A stretch of DNA of 64,000 nt from Candidatus Dormiibacterota bacterium (GCA_024280995.1 JAMXLM010000028.1:20940-84939), one strand, 5' to 3'. Counted from the first letter of the stretch, positions 9,013 through 17,785 are shown. Translations and numbers: made by a program. The notes: generated from the sequence alone by a model not told the origin.

Positions 9013-9566
9013 CCACCCGACCAGCGGATGAGCCGGCCCTGGTCCTGGCAGCGCCTGCATACCATGGCCGGCTTCTTCGCCCAGCGCCCGCAACCCGCGG
9101 CGCACGGCTGCAGATGGTGGTGGCACGCGAAGCAGAGCACGAGCAAGTTCGTCTCGGAGTCGTCGCCCCCGCGCAGGATCCCGAGGCGGTGGTGGACGTC
9201 GAGCTGGCGGTCAGAGCCTGAGACGCCGCAGATCTCACAGCATCCTCCGCGCTCGGCGATGAGCTTGCGGCGCCGGGCCGCGTTCAGCGGCAGCGCGCCC
9301 GAGCGCCGGTTGTTCGCCGCGCGCATCCTCTCGCGGAGCGTCGGCTGGCTGAGGAGAGGCGCGAACGGCCCCGGGCGAAGGGCGGAGCAGGCGCCGCACA
9401 GGGCGACCAGGTTGGCGCTCGAGGCCGAACCCCCTTCCTCCACGGCGAAGAGATAAAGCGCCCAGGGCCATTCGAGGCCGCATCGCTCGCAGGACCCGCG
9501 CGAACGCTTGAACACGACGGCGCGCGCGCCGCCGCTGACGTGCAAGCGATCCCCCACCGAACGCAC
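9009..9566 (-). CDS. HNH-type nuclease-like protein with duplicated zinc module
   Basis: 185 aa from GTG. The second half holds a good HNH motif: CEICG, VHHRLG, then SETNLLVLCFACHHH. The first half holds a degenerate copy with CERCG, SANLVALCGAC but no catalytic His pair (FAVEE stands at that place). A third short Cys cluster follows (CAAGCG, VCRRCQ). HNH domains cut or nick DNA, but such stand-alone genes are often of unknown role. No restriction or toxin partner is adjacent. A start further downstream is possible; upstream TAGACT could be a -10. Confidence 0.75.
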   Translation of the reverse strand: MRSVGDRLHVSGGARAVVFKRSRGSCERCGLEWPWALYLFAVEEGGSASSANLVALCGACSALRPGPFAPLLSQPTLRERMRAANNRRSGALPLNAARRRKLIAERGGCCEICGVSGSDRQLDVHHRLGILRGGDDSETNLLVLCFACHHHLQPCAAGCGRWAKKPAMVCRRCQDQGRLIRWSGG

Positions 9567-9597
9567 GTTCGAGGGGCGTAGTCTACCGCGTCAGGGC

Positions 9598-10140
9598 CTA
9601 CCTGACTGCGGACACCTTGCCGTTGCCGTCGATGTAGAAAGTGAACAGCTGGCTGTGATCCTGCTGCGTCTGGCCCGTGATCTCGGCCCACGCCGCACCG
9701 AGGTCGTGCGGCTCATTCCACGCCGCCGAGATGTCGCCGTGGCGCACGTCGGTGCTGGTTTTCGGCAGGCCGAGCGCGACCATCGCGCCCTTGAACCTGT
9801 CGTGGGGCTGCAGCGGGCGGTCGAACTCGTAGACATAGCCGCCGTCCGCGGTCTTCTGGACGAAGTGGTATTCGCCGTTCTGACCGATCTGCGCGGCGAA
9901 GCTCTGGTCTGAGCTCACGCCGACGGTGTGAAGACCCATCTGCAAGTTCGAGTTGAAGCAGCCGAAGCTTCCATTGACCGTGCTGTCGCTCGAGACGGCG
10001 TGCATGACCTTCTCCGCGCAGGCTGGTCGATCCCATACGTTCGTGACCTGAGGCACCCCGCCCGCGAGCAGGGCACCGAACATCGCCGCTCCGAAAACGG
10101 TGATGACAGGTCGCTTCGATTTAGGCAGGTGAATTTGCAT
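9598..10140 (-). CDS. Secreted hypothetical protein
   Basis: 180 aa from ATG 10140, chosen because GGGGGGAG lies about ten bases upstream and a signal peptide follows (KSKRPVITVFGAAMFGALLAGG). The mature part has two Cys (PACAEK, FGCFNS) that may form a disulphide, and segments GEYHFVQKTADGGYVYEF and LFTFYIDGNGKVSAVR near the end. I do not recognise the family. It probably acts outside the membrane and is transcribed divergently from the penicillin-binding protein. Confidence 0.7.
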   Translation of the reverse strand: MQIHLPKSKRPVITVFGAAMFGALLAGGVPQVTNVWDRPACAEKVMHAVSSDSTVNGSFGCFNSNLQMGLHTVGVSSDQSFAAQIGQNGEYHFVQKTADGGYVYEFDRPLQPHDRFKGAMVALGLPKTSTDVRHGDISAAWNEPHDLGAAWAEITGQTQQDHSQLFTFYIDGNGKVSAVR

Positions 10141-10367
10141 CCAGCATGTGCTCCCCCCGGATGATGCGACCGAATACGAATATCCGGTCTTAGAAGCAAC
10201 GGCTGAGGTAGCGATTCCGGCGTGATTGCTTACTCGGCCACCTGAAGGCGTTTCCATCTTCATGAGGATCGAGGGCGGCTCGCGTCAAGCTGAGCGAGAT
10301 CGAGCCGATTCATAATCCGGGGGTTGAGCGGGTACGCGCTGAGATTGCGCGCATCTTGCCGAGAACG
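10141..10367. other. Divergent intergenic region between secreted protein and PBP gene
   Basis: 227 bases without a convincing gene. It holds a small hairpin GACCG (10168-10172)/CGGTC (10185-10189) and a loosely self-complementary stretch around 10200-10250 (AGGT/ACCT). Promoters for both flanking genes must lie here. I looked for c-di-GMP and c-di-AMP riboswitch cores and did not find them. Confidence 0.5.
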
Positions 10368-12392
10368 ATGAAGCGACGCGGTGGACTCATGGTTCGCGCA
10401 GCTCTTCTCTTCGTGCTGCTCATTCCCGCGTTGTTCGCTTCGCCGTGGTTCATCGCGTATTCGGCGCCGCTGCCCGACGTCTCCAACCTGGACAACGGGC
10501 TCCCGGGCGACACGATCCTCTTTGCCGGCGACGGCACCAGCGTTCTGGCCGACCTGCACACGCCGGGATACCAGCACTACGACGAGTCGCTGTCGGCGAT
10601 GGGTCCGATCCTGCCCGAAGCGGTGGTGGCGATCGAGGACAAGAACTTCTACAACGAGCCCGGCATCGATCCGGCGGGCATCGCGCGCGCCGCGTTCATC
10701 GACCTCCGCGAGCACAACACGCAGCAGGGCGCGTCGACGATCACCCAGCAGCTCGTGAAGGTGCGTCTCCTGGGCAACCAGCCGACGTTCCAACGCAAAT
10801 TGACCGAGGCGCTGCTGGCCTTCGCCGTCGAGCGCCACTACACGAAGTCGCAGATCCTCGAGATGTACCTGAACAGCGTCTCGTTCGGCAACTCGGCGAC
10901 CGGTACGGCCGCAGCCTCGTCGATCTACTTCCACAAGAAGACGAGCGAGCTCGACTTGGCCCAGGCGTCGATCCTTGCCGGCATGGTTCGCGGTCCAACG
11001 CTCTACAACCCGTTCACCAACTGGACGGTGACCAAGGCGCGGCAGCACGAAGTGCTCTCGGCAATGGTCGACGCCGGTGACATCTCGCAGTCGAACGCGG
11101 ACAAGGCGTTCAAAGAGGATGTAAGCCCGCCGAATCACATGTATCCGCCGATGAACCGAGTGGTGGCGCCGGGGTTCGTGAGCTACGTCACCAGCGAGCT
11201 CAAGCAGACGTACGGCAGCCACACCCTCTACAGCGGCAGTCTTCGCATCTACACGACGCTGAGCATCCCGCTGCAGAACATCGCCCAGGCTTCGATCTCG
11301 GGCACGCAGCGCGACCTCGCGTGGCGCAACGTGCAGCAGGGGGCGTTGGTGGCGCTCGACCCGACCTCGGGGGCGATTCTGGCCATGGTCGGATCGGCCA
11401 ACCCAGGCGGCTCCGGCGGCCAGTACAACCTGGCGGTGTGGCCGCCGCGCAACCCCGGTTCGTCGATGAAGATCTACACGTACTCGGCGGCGATCGCCAG
11501 CGGCAAGTTCACGATGACGACGCCCATCCGTGACTCGCCTATCACAGTCAGGATCCCCGGGCAGCCTGACTACCGGCCGATGAACTACGACGGCTCGTTC
11601 CACGGAACCTGCCAGGTGCAGGCCTGCATCGGCAACTCGTTGAACGTGCCGGCGGTCAAGGTCGAGATCGGTACCGGCATACCGAACGTCGTCGACATGG
11701 CCCGTGCGATGGGGGCGCCGCCCTGGCAGCAGAACCCCGACGGAAGCTTCTCGAACAACGACGACCCGAACAGCTTCGGCCCGTCGCTGACGCTGGGCGG
11801 CTACGGTGAGACGCCGCTGCAGATGGCCACCGGCGCGTCGGTGCTAGCGTCACGCGGTGTGCTGCATCAGCCGTACGCGATATTCAAGGTGGTGAGCGGC
11901 GGAGCGACCGTCTACGAGCACCAGGCTTCCACCGGGCAGCAGGTCATCGATCCGAGGGTCGCTTTCATCATGTCGGAGATGCTCACGCGCGACCAGAACC
12001 GGGCGCTAATCTTCGGCCGCGACTCGCAGCTGGTCATCCCGGGTTGGAACGTCGCGGTCAAGACCGGGACGTCGGACAGCTTCGCCGACGCCTGGACGGT
12101 CGGCTACACGCCGAAGCTGGCGGTGGCCGTGTGGATGGGCAACCCCGACTGGCGCCAGAAGATGACCGAGGGCTCAGACAGCTACTACGTCGCCGTGCCC
12201 GCGTGGCACCGGTTCATGGTGCAGGCGCTGCCGATCATGGGCTCGGTGGACTGGGGCGCGCCACCTCCGGGACTGATCTCCGCGTGGGGCAACTACTACC
12301 TGCCCGGCACGCAGCCGTCGTCGCAGCCGGGAGCGACGTCTTCGGGCGGTGGAGGCGGCGGCGGCGGTCACCACAAGAAGGGCGGCGGCTGA
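10368..12392 (+). CDS. Class A penicillin-binding protein (bifunctional transglycosylase/transpeptidase)
   Basis: 674 aa from ATG 10368 (a TTG at 10356 and an ATG at 10389 are alternatives). One N-terminal TM anchor, then a GT51 glycosyltransferase domain (about 70-240) with the catalytic Glu in AIEDKNFYN, the GASTITQQLVK motif and RKLTEALLA. The transpeptidase domain (about 310-610) has SSMK (active Ser), SLN and KTGT. The C-terminus is a short Gly/Ser/Pro-rich and Lys tail (GGGGGGGHHKKGGG). It polymerises and cross-links peptidoglycan at the outer face of the membrane. No PASTA domain is seen. Confidence 0.95.
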   Translation: MKRRGGLMVRAALLFVLLIPALFASPWFIAYSAPLPDVSNLDNGLPGDTILFAGDGTSVLADLHTPGYQHYDESLSAMGPILPEAVVAIEDKNFYNEPGIDPAGIARAAFIDLREHNTQQGASTITQQLVKVRLLGNQPTFQRKLTEALLAFAVERHYTKSQILEMYLNSVSFGNSATGTAAASSIYFHKKTSELDLAQASILAGMVRGPTLYNPFTNWTVTKARQHEVLSAMVDAGDISQSNADKAFKEDVSPPNHMYPPMNRVVAPGFVSYVTSELKQTYGSHTLYSGSLRIYTTLSIPLQNIAQASISGTQRDLAWRNVQQGALVALDPTSGAILAMVGSANPGGSGGQYNLAVWPPRNPGSSMKIYTYSAAIASGKFTMTTPIRDSPITVRIPGQPDYRPMNYDGSFHGTCQVQACIGNSLNVPAVKVEIGTGIPNVVDMARAMGAPPWQQNPDGSFSNNDDPNSFGPSLTLGGYGETPLQMATGASVLASRGVLHQPYAIFKVVSGGATVYEHQASTGQQVIDPRVAFIMSEMLTRDQNRALIFGRDSQLVIPGWNVAVKTGTSDSFADAWTVGYTPKLAVAVWMGNPDWRQKMTEGSDSYYVAVPAWHRFMVQALPIMGSVDWGAPPPGLISAWGNYYLPGTQPSSQPGATSSGGGGGGGGHHKKGGG

Positions 12393-12422
12393 GCCTCCAA
12401 AAGCTGCTACGGTGATTGAGCT

Positions 12423-12506
12423 GTGACCGAATCGATGTCCGTTCGCATCCTCACCCGGCGGCGCGCGATCGACAACGGCCGGTGCAGCACCTGCCTCTGT
12501 AGTTAG
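12423..12506 (+). CDS. Cysteine-rich regulatory leader peptide (attenuator)
   Basis: 27 codons from GTG, or 23 from an internal ATG at 12435, ending RCSTCLCS then TAG. The pattern LTRRRAID-N-GR-C matches the actinobacterial family of short leader peptides (LxxRRxxDxxR then Cys residues) known upstream of sulfur and cysteine genes. In mycobacteria, leaderless Cys-rich leader ORFs attenuate downstream genes according to charged tRNA-Cys. Here it precedes the carbonic anhydrase by 52 bases. TACGGT lies nine bases before the GTG, close to leaderless spacing. Function is inferred from the family pattern. Confidence 0.7.
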   Translation: MTESMSVRILTRRRAIDNGRCSTCLCS

Positions 12507-12558
12507 CCCGACCCAAGCCGTTTCGGACTGACTGAACACAAAAAGGAGGCCGCTCGCC

Positions 12559-13065
12559 ATGAGCGTTACCGACGAACTCGTCCGCAACAACCAGTCCTAC
12601 GCCGGCTCATTCAAGAAGGGAGACCTTCCGCTCCCGCCGGCCAAGCAGGTGGCTGTGCTCGCGTGCATGGACGCACGCCTGGACGTGCACAAGATCCTCG
12701 GCCTGCAGGAGGGCGACGCGCACGTGATCCGAAACGCCGGAGGCGCGGTGACAGACGACGCCATCAGGTCGATCGCCATCTCGCAGCGATTGCTCGGCAC
12801 GAAGGAGATCGTCCTCATCCACCACACGGGCTGCGGCATGCTCACGTTTCGCGACGACGACCTGAAGCGCAAGATCGAGGAGGAAACCGGCATCCGGCCC
12901 GCGTTCGCCTTCGAGGCGTTCGGCGATCTCGACGAGGACGTGAAGCAGTCGATCGCGCGCATCATGGCAAGTCCTTTCATCCCCAACAAGTCGAGCGTCC
13001 GCGGGTTCGTGTACGACGTCACCACGGGGCTCCTCAACGAGGTCGGAGTCCCGGCCGCGGTCTAA
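12559..13065 (+). CDS. Beta-carbonic anhydrase (mycobacterial Rv1284/CanA type)
   Basis: 168 aa from ATG with a strong ribosome site AAGGAGG about nine bases upstream. Zn ligands and dyad are present: CMDARLD (Cys, Asp/Arg dyad), and HHTGCGM (His and Cys). The segments VIRNAGG and SIAISQRLLGT are typical of the small Rv1284-like subclass, whose length (~163 aa) it matches. It interconverts CO2 and bicarbonate in the cytosol. The leader peptide upstream suggests control by cysteine supply; in mycobacteria the orthologue lies beside cysDN. Confidence 0.92.
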   Translation: MSVTDELVRNNQSYAGSFKKGDLPLPPAKQVAVLACMDARLDVHKILGLQEGDAHVIRNAGGAVTDDAIRSIAISQRLLGTKEIVLIHHTGCGMLTFRDDDLKRKIEEETGIRPAFAFEAFGDLDEDVKQSIARIMASPFIPNKSSVRGFVYDVTTGLLNEVGVPAAV

Positions 13066-14177
13066 GCAGGCGCTTGCCGGGTCGGCCGTAATGCAGTCAG
13101 GGCCGCCACCGCCTCGTCGAGTCGCGATCGAGGCAGGCGGCCCGACTCGACCGCCGCCTTGATTGCGTCGAAGGTCCTGCCGGCGACGTCCAGGTGGTGG
13201 GCGATCATCACCATGTCCCCACCGGCGATCAGGTACTCCACCGCGGCCTCCGGCGCCGGCGTGCTGTTGGTGATCGCGCCCATCTCCATGTCGTCCGAGA
13301 GGATCGCGCCCTTGAAGCCAAGCTCCTGACGCAGCAGCTCCGTCGTCGCCGGCGAAAGGTCGGCGGACCGATGCGGATCGAGTGCGGGGTAGAAGAGGTG
13401 GCCGAGCAGGACGAAGTCGGTACCGTGTCCGATCGCCGCCGCGAACGGCGGCAGATCGCGCGACCGAATGGTGGCCAGTGACTCGTCGATTCGAGGCAGT
13501 CGCGTCTCCGAGCTGACGCTCGTGTCCCCGTGCCCGGGGAAGTGCTTCGCCGCCGAAAGAAGGCCCGCGGCGTGCACACCGTCGACGACCGCGCCGATCG
13601 CCGGCGACACGGCCGCGGGGTCGGTGCCGTAGCAGCGCCCCCACATGATCGAGGCCGTCCCCGAGCAGACGTCGGAGACGGGACCGAGGTCGAGGTCGAA
13701 GCCGATGGACTTGAGGGCCGTCGCCATGGCTGTCGTGGCCGACTCACCAACCGGCATCGCGTCGCACGGCACCGTGCTGACGGCGATGCAGACCCCGCCA
13801 CCCTCCTGGTCGGTGGCCGCGATCAGGCGATGCCGGTCGACGGCACGCAGACGGCTGATCACGGCGCTGATGTCGGAGGCGCCGGCACCGTTGTGGTTCA
13901 GGTTGACGATCAGAAGTCCGCCGTACTGGTGCGTGGTCCAGTCGGCGATCACCGAATCGGTGAGCGGACCCTCGAACCCGACCATCATCACCGCTCCCAC
14001 CTCCTCGTCCAGCGTCATCCCGGCGGTCGGGCTCGCGACCGGCGAGGGAGAAGGCGCGGGCGTGATCTGCGCCACCGGCTGCGCGCCGCAGGCGCTCAGC
14101 ACAACGAGAGCGAGGACTCCCGCGATCCGCCTAGCGATGATCCTGTTCGCCGAGCACCTCGTCGACCGCGTCGACAA
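13062..14177 (-). CDS. GH3 lipoprotein, beta-N-acetylhexosaminidase/NagZ-like
   Basis: 371 aa with a lipoprotein signal (LVVLSACG) and a Pro/Ser/Ala linker. The GH3 barrel carries KHFPGHGDTSVSSETRLP, whose His/Asp dyad is typical of NagZ-type enzymes, and nucleophile Asp in ILSDDMEMGAI. It should cleave N-acetylglucosamine from muropeptides or chitin fragments at the cell surface. The only in-frame start is ATG 14177, giving a 47-base overlap with the aminotransferase gene. A second, cytosolic GH3 of this class is encoded at 37386. Confidence 0.88.
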   Translation of the reverse strand: MSTRSTRCSANRIIARRIAGVLALVVLSACGAQPVAQITPAPSPSPVASPTAGMTLDEEVGAVMMVGFEGPLTDSVIADWTTHQYGGLLIVNLNHNGAGASDISAVISRLRAVDRHRLIAATDQEGGGVCIAVSTVPCDAMPVGESATTAMATALKSIGFDLDLGPVSDVCSGTASIMWGRCYGTDPAAVSPAIGAVVDGVHAAGLLSAAKHFPGHGDTSVSSETRLPRIDESLATIRSRDLPPFAAAIGHGTDFVLLGHLFYPALDPHRSADLSPATTELLRQELGFKGAILSDDMEMGAITNSTPAPEAAVEYLIAGGDMVMIAHHLDVAGRTFDAIKAAVESGRLPRSRLDEAVAALTALRPTRQAPA

Positions 14178-15456
14178 ACAGCTGGATGTCGTCCTCGCCC
14201 ATGGGCGTGGAGAGCGCCCCCATCAGCCGCGGGGCCATCATCACGCCGTGGTTGAGCAGGCCGAGGAACAGGTCGCGCGCCTTCCTCTTGTCCGCGGCGG
14301 CCATCGTCCTGTAGTCGACCACCGGCTGCTCGGAGAAGTGGAGCGCGAACATCGATCCCGCTCCGTTGACCTGGACGGGCACGTCGTGTGAGGCGAACAC
14401 CTCGACGAGCTGCTCGCATACGCGAGCGCCGCGGCGGTTGAGATCCTTGTAGACGTCGGGCGTGAGCTCTTTCATCGTGGCGAGCCCGGCGGCCATGCCG
14501 ATCGGGTTGCCGTTGTAGGTCCCGCCCTGGGAGATGTGCGGCTCGTGCCGCGGGTCGAGCATCTCCATCACGTCCGCCCGGCCGCCGAAAGCGGCCACCG
14601 GCAGACCGCCGCCGATGATCTTGCCCATCGTCGTCAGGTCAGGTGTGACGCCGTAAAGCTGCTGCGCACCGCCCGGCGCAACGCGTAAGGAGATGATCTC
14701 GTCGAAGATCAAAAGGATTCCGAGCTCGCGGGTCACGGCCCGTACCCGGGACAGGAATTCCGGCGTCGCCGCGATGACACCGCCCGAGCCGATGATCGGC
14801 TCGAGGATCACGGCGGCAAGGCTCGACGCCTCGCGCCGGATGATTCGCTCGGCGGCGTCGGGGTTGTTGTAAGGCAGCACGACGACGTTCTCGAGCACCC
14901 ACTGCGGGGTTGCCATCGAATCGGGTCGCGGCGTGGGGTCGTCGATGGGGCCAGCCTCGGCGACCAGGGGTCGTGTGCTCACCTCAGCGTACTCGTGGGT
15001 GCCGTGGTAGCCGCCCTCCATGCGGGCGATCTTCGGCCTGCCGGTGAAGGCCCGAGCCAGGCGCATCGCGAACATCGTCGCCTCGGTGCCGGAATTGCAG
15101 AAACGCACCGCGTCGAGGCTCGGCACCCGCTCGCACAGCAGCGTCGCAAGCTCGACCTCGAGCGGGTTCGCGGCCGCGAACGCCGTGCCGCGGGCGGCCT
15201 GACGTTCGATCGCTTCGACGACCTTCGGGTGGGCGTGGCCGAGGATCATCGAGGTGTAGTTGCCGATCATGTCGAGGCGCTCAGTGCCGTCCGCGTCCCA
15301 GACCCGACATCCATCACCGCGGTCGATGTAGAGCGGGTAGGGCTCGAAGTAGGTCGTGGTGCGGGTGGTTCCGCCCGGCATCACCTTGACGGCGCGCTCA
15401 TGGAGCGCGCGTGAGGCCGGCGTCGTCTCGCGGTAGACGGCTTCGGGGTCGATCAC
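14131..15456 (-). CDS. Class III aminotransferase, glutamate-1-semialdehyde aminomutase-like
   Basis: 441 aa from GTG. PLP fold type I with phosphate-binding NSGTEAT, Asp in IFDEIISLR and the Schiff-base Lys in TMGKIIGGG; also MPGGTTRTT and GTYNGNP motifs shared with HemL-like aminotransferases. No other haem-synthesis gene is near, so it may be a HemL paralogue acting on another amino donor. TATCGT (15468-15463) sits six bases before the GTG, suggesting leaderless expression. Confidence 0.88.
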   Translation of the reverse strand: MIDPEAVYRETTPASRALHERAVKVMPGGTTRTTTYFEPYPLYIDRGDGCRVWDADGTERLDMIGNYTSMILGHAHPKVVEAIERQAARGTAFAAANPLEVELATLLCERVPSLDAVRFCNSGTEATMFAMRLARAFTGRPKIARMEGGYHGTHEYAEVSTRPLVAEAGPIDDPTPRPDSMATPQWVLENVVVLPYNNPDAAERIIRREASSLAAVILEPIIGSGGVIAATPEFLSRVRAVTRELGILLIFDEIISLRVAPGGAQQLYGVTPDLTTMGKIIGGGLPVAAFGGRADVMEMLDPRHEPHISQGGTYNGNPIGMAAGLATMKELTPDVYKDLNRRGARVCEQLVEVFASHDVPVQVNGAGSMFALHFSEQPVVDYRTMAAADKRKARDLFLGLLNHGVMMAPRLMGALSTPMGEDDIQLFVDAVDEVLGEQDHR

Positions 15457-15462
15457 GTGGCT

Positions 15463-15468
15463 ACGATA
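15463..15468 (-). promoter_or_regulatory. Candidate leaderless -10 element for the aminotransferase gene
   Basis: TATCGT on the minus strand, six bases before GTG 15456. Confidence 0.4.
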
Positions 15469-15480
15469 ACGGCCGCGCTC

Positions 15481-15888
15481 TCAGATCCGTTTCGTGGCGA
15501 GGACGGACGTCAGCGACGGCGACGAGTAGACGATGACGCACAGGCCGCGACCGAAGTAGCCTGACGGCGCGGAGATGGAGCCCGACCCTCCGCTCACGAC
15601 CAGGCTCTGCACCACGATGATGTGGAACTGCTGCGAACCACTGCAGACCGAGTGGATGTGGACCGGGAAGGTCCCGTTCGGGAGGCCGGAGAACGAGACG
15701 GTCATAGTGCCCGGCTGAGCGGGCGCGGCCGGTGATGGCGAAGGCGACGGGGACGGAGACGGCGCCTGAGCCGTGGGGCTCGGGGTCACCTGGGTGGTCG
15801 GGGACGGAGCGGAGGAAGTGGGCCCGTTCGGTGTCCCGCATGCGACGAGCGCCAACGCTGTCAGCACGACAAGCCGTGTAATTCTCAT
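15481..15888 (-). CDS. Small secreted lipoprotein with SodC-like motif
   Basis: 135 aa. Lipobox LALVACG, then a ~40-residue Ser/Pro/Thr linker (repeated PSPSPSP), then a ~75-residue domain with FPVHIHSVC and a second Cys (GLCVIV), and FHI between. The HxH-Cys arrangement recalls Cu/Zn superoxide dismutase or related copper-binding folds, but the other SOD metal ligands are not evident, so activity is unlikely. Role unknown; anchored on the outer face of the membrane. Confidence 0.6.
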   Translation of the reverse strand: MRITRLVVLTALALVACGTPNGPTSSAPSPTTQVTPSPTAQAPSPSPSPSPSPAAPAQPGTMTVSFSGLPNGTFPVHIHSVCSGSQQFHIIVVQSLVVSGGSGSISAPSGYFGRGLCVIVYSSPSLTSVLATKRI

Positions 15889-15926
15889 ATGGAGGGTCTA
15901 CCGCCGCGGTTACAGCTGGATCGGCC

Positions 15927-17141
15927 CTGACCCACCTGGAGGGTGGGCTTTCGGGCAAACGGTACGACGCCGACCGCTTGATCGGGCTCGATCCTTCAGA
16001 CCAGCGGCCGCTGCTCGCGCGCTATGACCTGGCGGCCGCCGCGAAAACGCTGACCCGCGATTCGATGGCCGCGCGACGATCGGGGGGCCTGTGGCGGTGG
16101 CGCGAGCTGCTCCCGGTGCGTTCAGACACGTTCATCACGTCTCTCGGGGAAGGCGACACGCCCCTCCAGCCGGTGCGGTGGCCGGGCCTCTCGCGGGTCC
16201 TGGTCAAGCGGGAGAGCCTGAATCCGACGGGCTCGTTCAAAGCCCGCGGGATGGCGGTCGCCGTCAGCCGCGCGGTGGAGCTGGGCGCCAGGCACTTTGT
16301 CGCTCCCTCGGCGGGCAACGCGGGCGGCGCGCTGGCCGCGTACGCGTCGGCGGCAGGCGTCCCCGCGACCGTGATCATGCCCGCGGACGCGCCGGCCATC
16401 AACCAGGTCGAGGTGGTGGCCACGGGCGCGCGGATGATCCTTCTCGACGGCCTCATCTCGGACTGCGGCCGGCTCGCGGCTTTGATCCGCGACGAGCTGG
16501 GGGCGTTCGACCTGAGCACCCTCAAAGAGCCGTACCGCATCGAGGGCAAGAAGACGATGGGCTTCGAGCTGGCCGAGCAGCTCGACTGGCGGCTGCCCGA
16601 CGCCGTCGTCTATCCGACCGGTGGTGGCACCGGCCTGGTGGGCATGTGGAAGGCGTTCGACGAGCTCGAGACGATGGGCCTGATCGGCGCGGAGCGGCCG
16701 CGGATGTACTCCGTCCAGGCGGATGGCTGCGCCCCGATCGTGCGTGCGTTCGAGACGGGTGAGCGGTTTGCCAGGCCGTGGGACGGCGCGCATACCGCGG
16801 CGGCCGGATTGCGCGTCCCGTCGGCGGTCGGCGACTTCCTGATCATCGACGCTCTGCGCAAGTCGGGAGGCTCGGCCATCGCGGTGCCCGAGAACGAGAT
16901 CCTCGAGTGGCGACCGCGGCTGGCCTCGCTCGGGTTCGGCTACGCCGGCCTGGAGACCGCCGCCGCCGTCGCGGGACTGGACGCGCTGCGTGAGGCGGGT
17001 GCCATCGGCGCTGACGAGACGGTCGTCCTGTTCGACACGGGCGCCGGCTTCAAATCCGAACCGCCGGCGTTCGAATCACCCAGGCCGGTGCCGAACGATC
17101 CAGGCTTCTGGAGGGAGAAGGTGATTCCAGGCCTGGCCTAA
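15927..17141 (+). CDS. thrC: Threonine synthase
   Basis: 404 aa if started at CTG 15927; the first conventional start is TTG 15978 (387 aa). PLP Lys lies in NPTGSFKARGM, the Asn/Ser site in APSAGNAGGALAAYA and the phosphate loop in PTGGGTGLVG. It converts O-phosphohomoserine to threonine. The in-frame codons upstream of 15978 read LSGKRYDADR, which continues the conserved N-terminal region before PLLARYDL, so the true start is probably upstream although no ATG/GTG/TTG exists there. The short motif that usually carries a Cys (LEC) reads LEG. Confidence 0.85.
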   Translation: MTHLEGGLSGKRYDADRLIGLDPSDQRPLLARYDLAAAAKTLTRDSMAARRSGGLWRWRELLPVRSDTFITSLGEGDTPLQPVRWPGLSRVLVKRESLNPTGSFKARGMAVAVSRAVELGARHFVAPSAGNAGGALAAYASAAGVPATVIMPADAPAINQVEVVATGARMILLDGLISDCGRLAALIRDELGAFDLSTLKEPYRIEGKKTMGFELAEQLDWRLPDAVVYPTGGGTGLVGMWKAFDELETMGLIGAERPRMYSVQADGCAPIVRAFETGERFARPWDGAHTAAAGLRVPSAVGDFLIIDALRKSGGSAIAVPENEILEWRPRLASLGFGYAGLETAAAVAGLDALREAGAIGADETVVLFDTGAGFKSEPPAFESPRPVPNDPGFWREKVIPGLA

Positions 17142-17785
17142 GCGGTTCGGCGCATGGCGGTGACAGTCCACAGGAAGCCGCGCTCGTCGAGCACCTTCCG
17201 GAGCCCGTGGCTCTCGGAAGTGGCCACGATCTGCCTCGGCGGGTGCAGGAAGATGTGGAACCCGCGGCGCGTCGCCCACAGCATCGCATTGGCGATCCCG
17301 AGGCCGACGATCGTCCACCACGCCCGCTTGGGATAGCTGAGGACCAGGACCTGCCTTGCGTGGTCGGCCGCAGTGCCGGCCAGTCGCGGCATGTCCCAGT
17401 AGCAGCAGATGACCCGGTTCAGGACCACGTAATCGGCGCCTTCCACGGCGGCGCCGGCCTGGGCGAAGTCCATCACCTTGCGTTCCACCCGATCCGACAC
17501 GCCCGCCTCGCTGATCAGCCGGCCCGCGACCGCCTCGTAGTTCGGCGTGAGCTCCACGCTGACGGCGCGCGCGGCGCCCGCCTTGAGGAGCTCGAGCTGG
17601 ATCGCGCCGATCCCACCGCCGACCTCCAGCACGGTGCGGCCCTCGACCCCCTGCTTCTTCAGGAACTCGACGATCCGCCGCGACGTTGCGTCCAGGCCCT
17701 TGCGCCGGTAGCGGCGCGCGTCGGACTCGGCCATCTTCTCGCTGAAGACCCAGCCGTAGCCCTTGGGAGTGCAGCAGTCGCTCAA
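17138..17785 (-). CDS. SAM-dependent methyltransferase
   Basis: 215 aa from TTG directly after the corA stop. Class I Rossmann methyltransferase: SAM motif VLEVGGGIGAIQLELL (about 48-63), acidic residue in VSVELTPNY, then MDFAQAG and VLNRVICCYWD. It looks like the magnesium-protoporphyrin O-methyltransferase-like group, but no chlorophyll genes are present, so the substrate is unknown. A hydrophobic stretch around 155-170 (WWTIVGLGIANAMLWA) may bind membrane or a lipid substrate. It converges on threonine synthase with a 4-base overlap. Confidence 0.8.
   Translation of the reverse strand: MSDCCTPKGYGWVFSEKMAESDARRYRRKGLDATSRRIVEFLKKQGVEGRTVLEVGGGIGAIQLELLKAGAARAVSVELTPNYEAVAGRLISEAGVSDRVERKVMDFAQAGAAVEGADYVVLNRVICCYWDMPRLAGTAADHARQVLVLSYPKRAWWTIVGLGIANAMLWATRRGFHIFLHPPRQIVATSESHGLRKVLDERGFLWTVTAMRRTA

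Noticed and set aside
10141..10260. Possible c-di-GMP or c-di-AMP riboswitch before the secreted protein gene
   Set aside because: Some self-complementarity (AGGT/ACCT) and a small hairpin are present, but the conserved cores of GEMM-I, GEMM-II and ydaO were not found on either strand.
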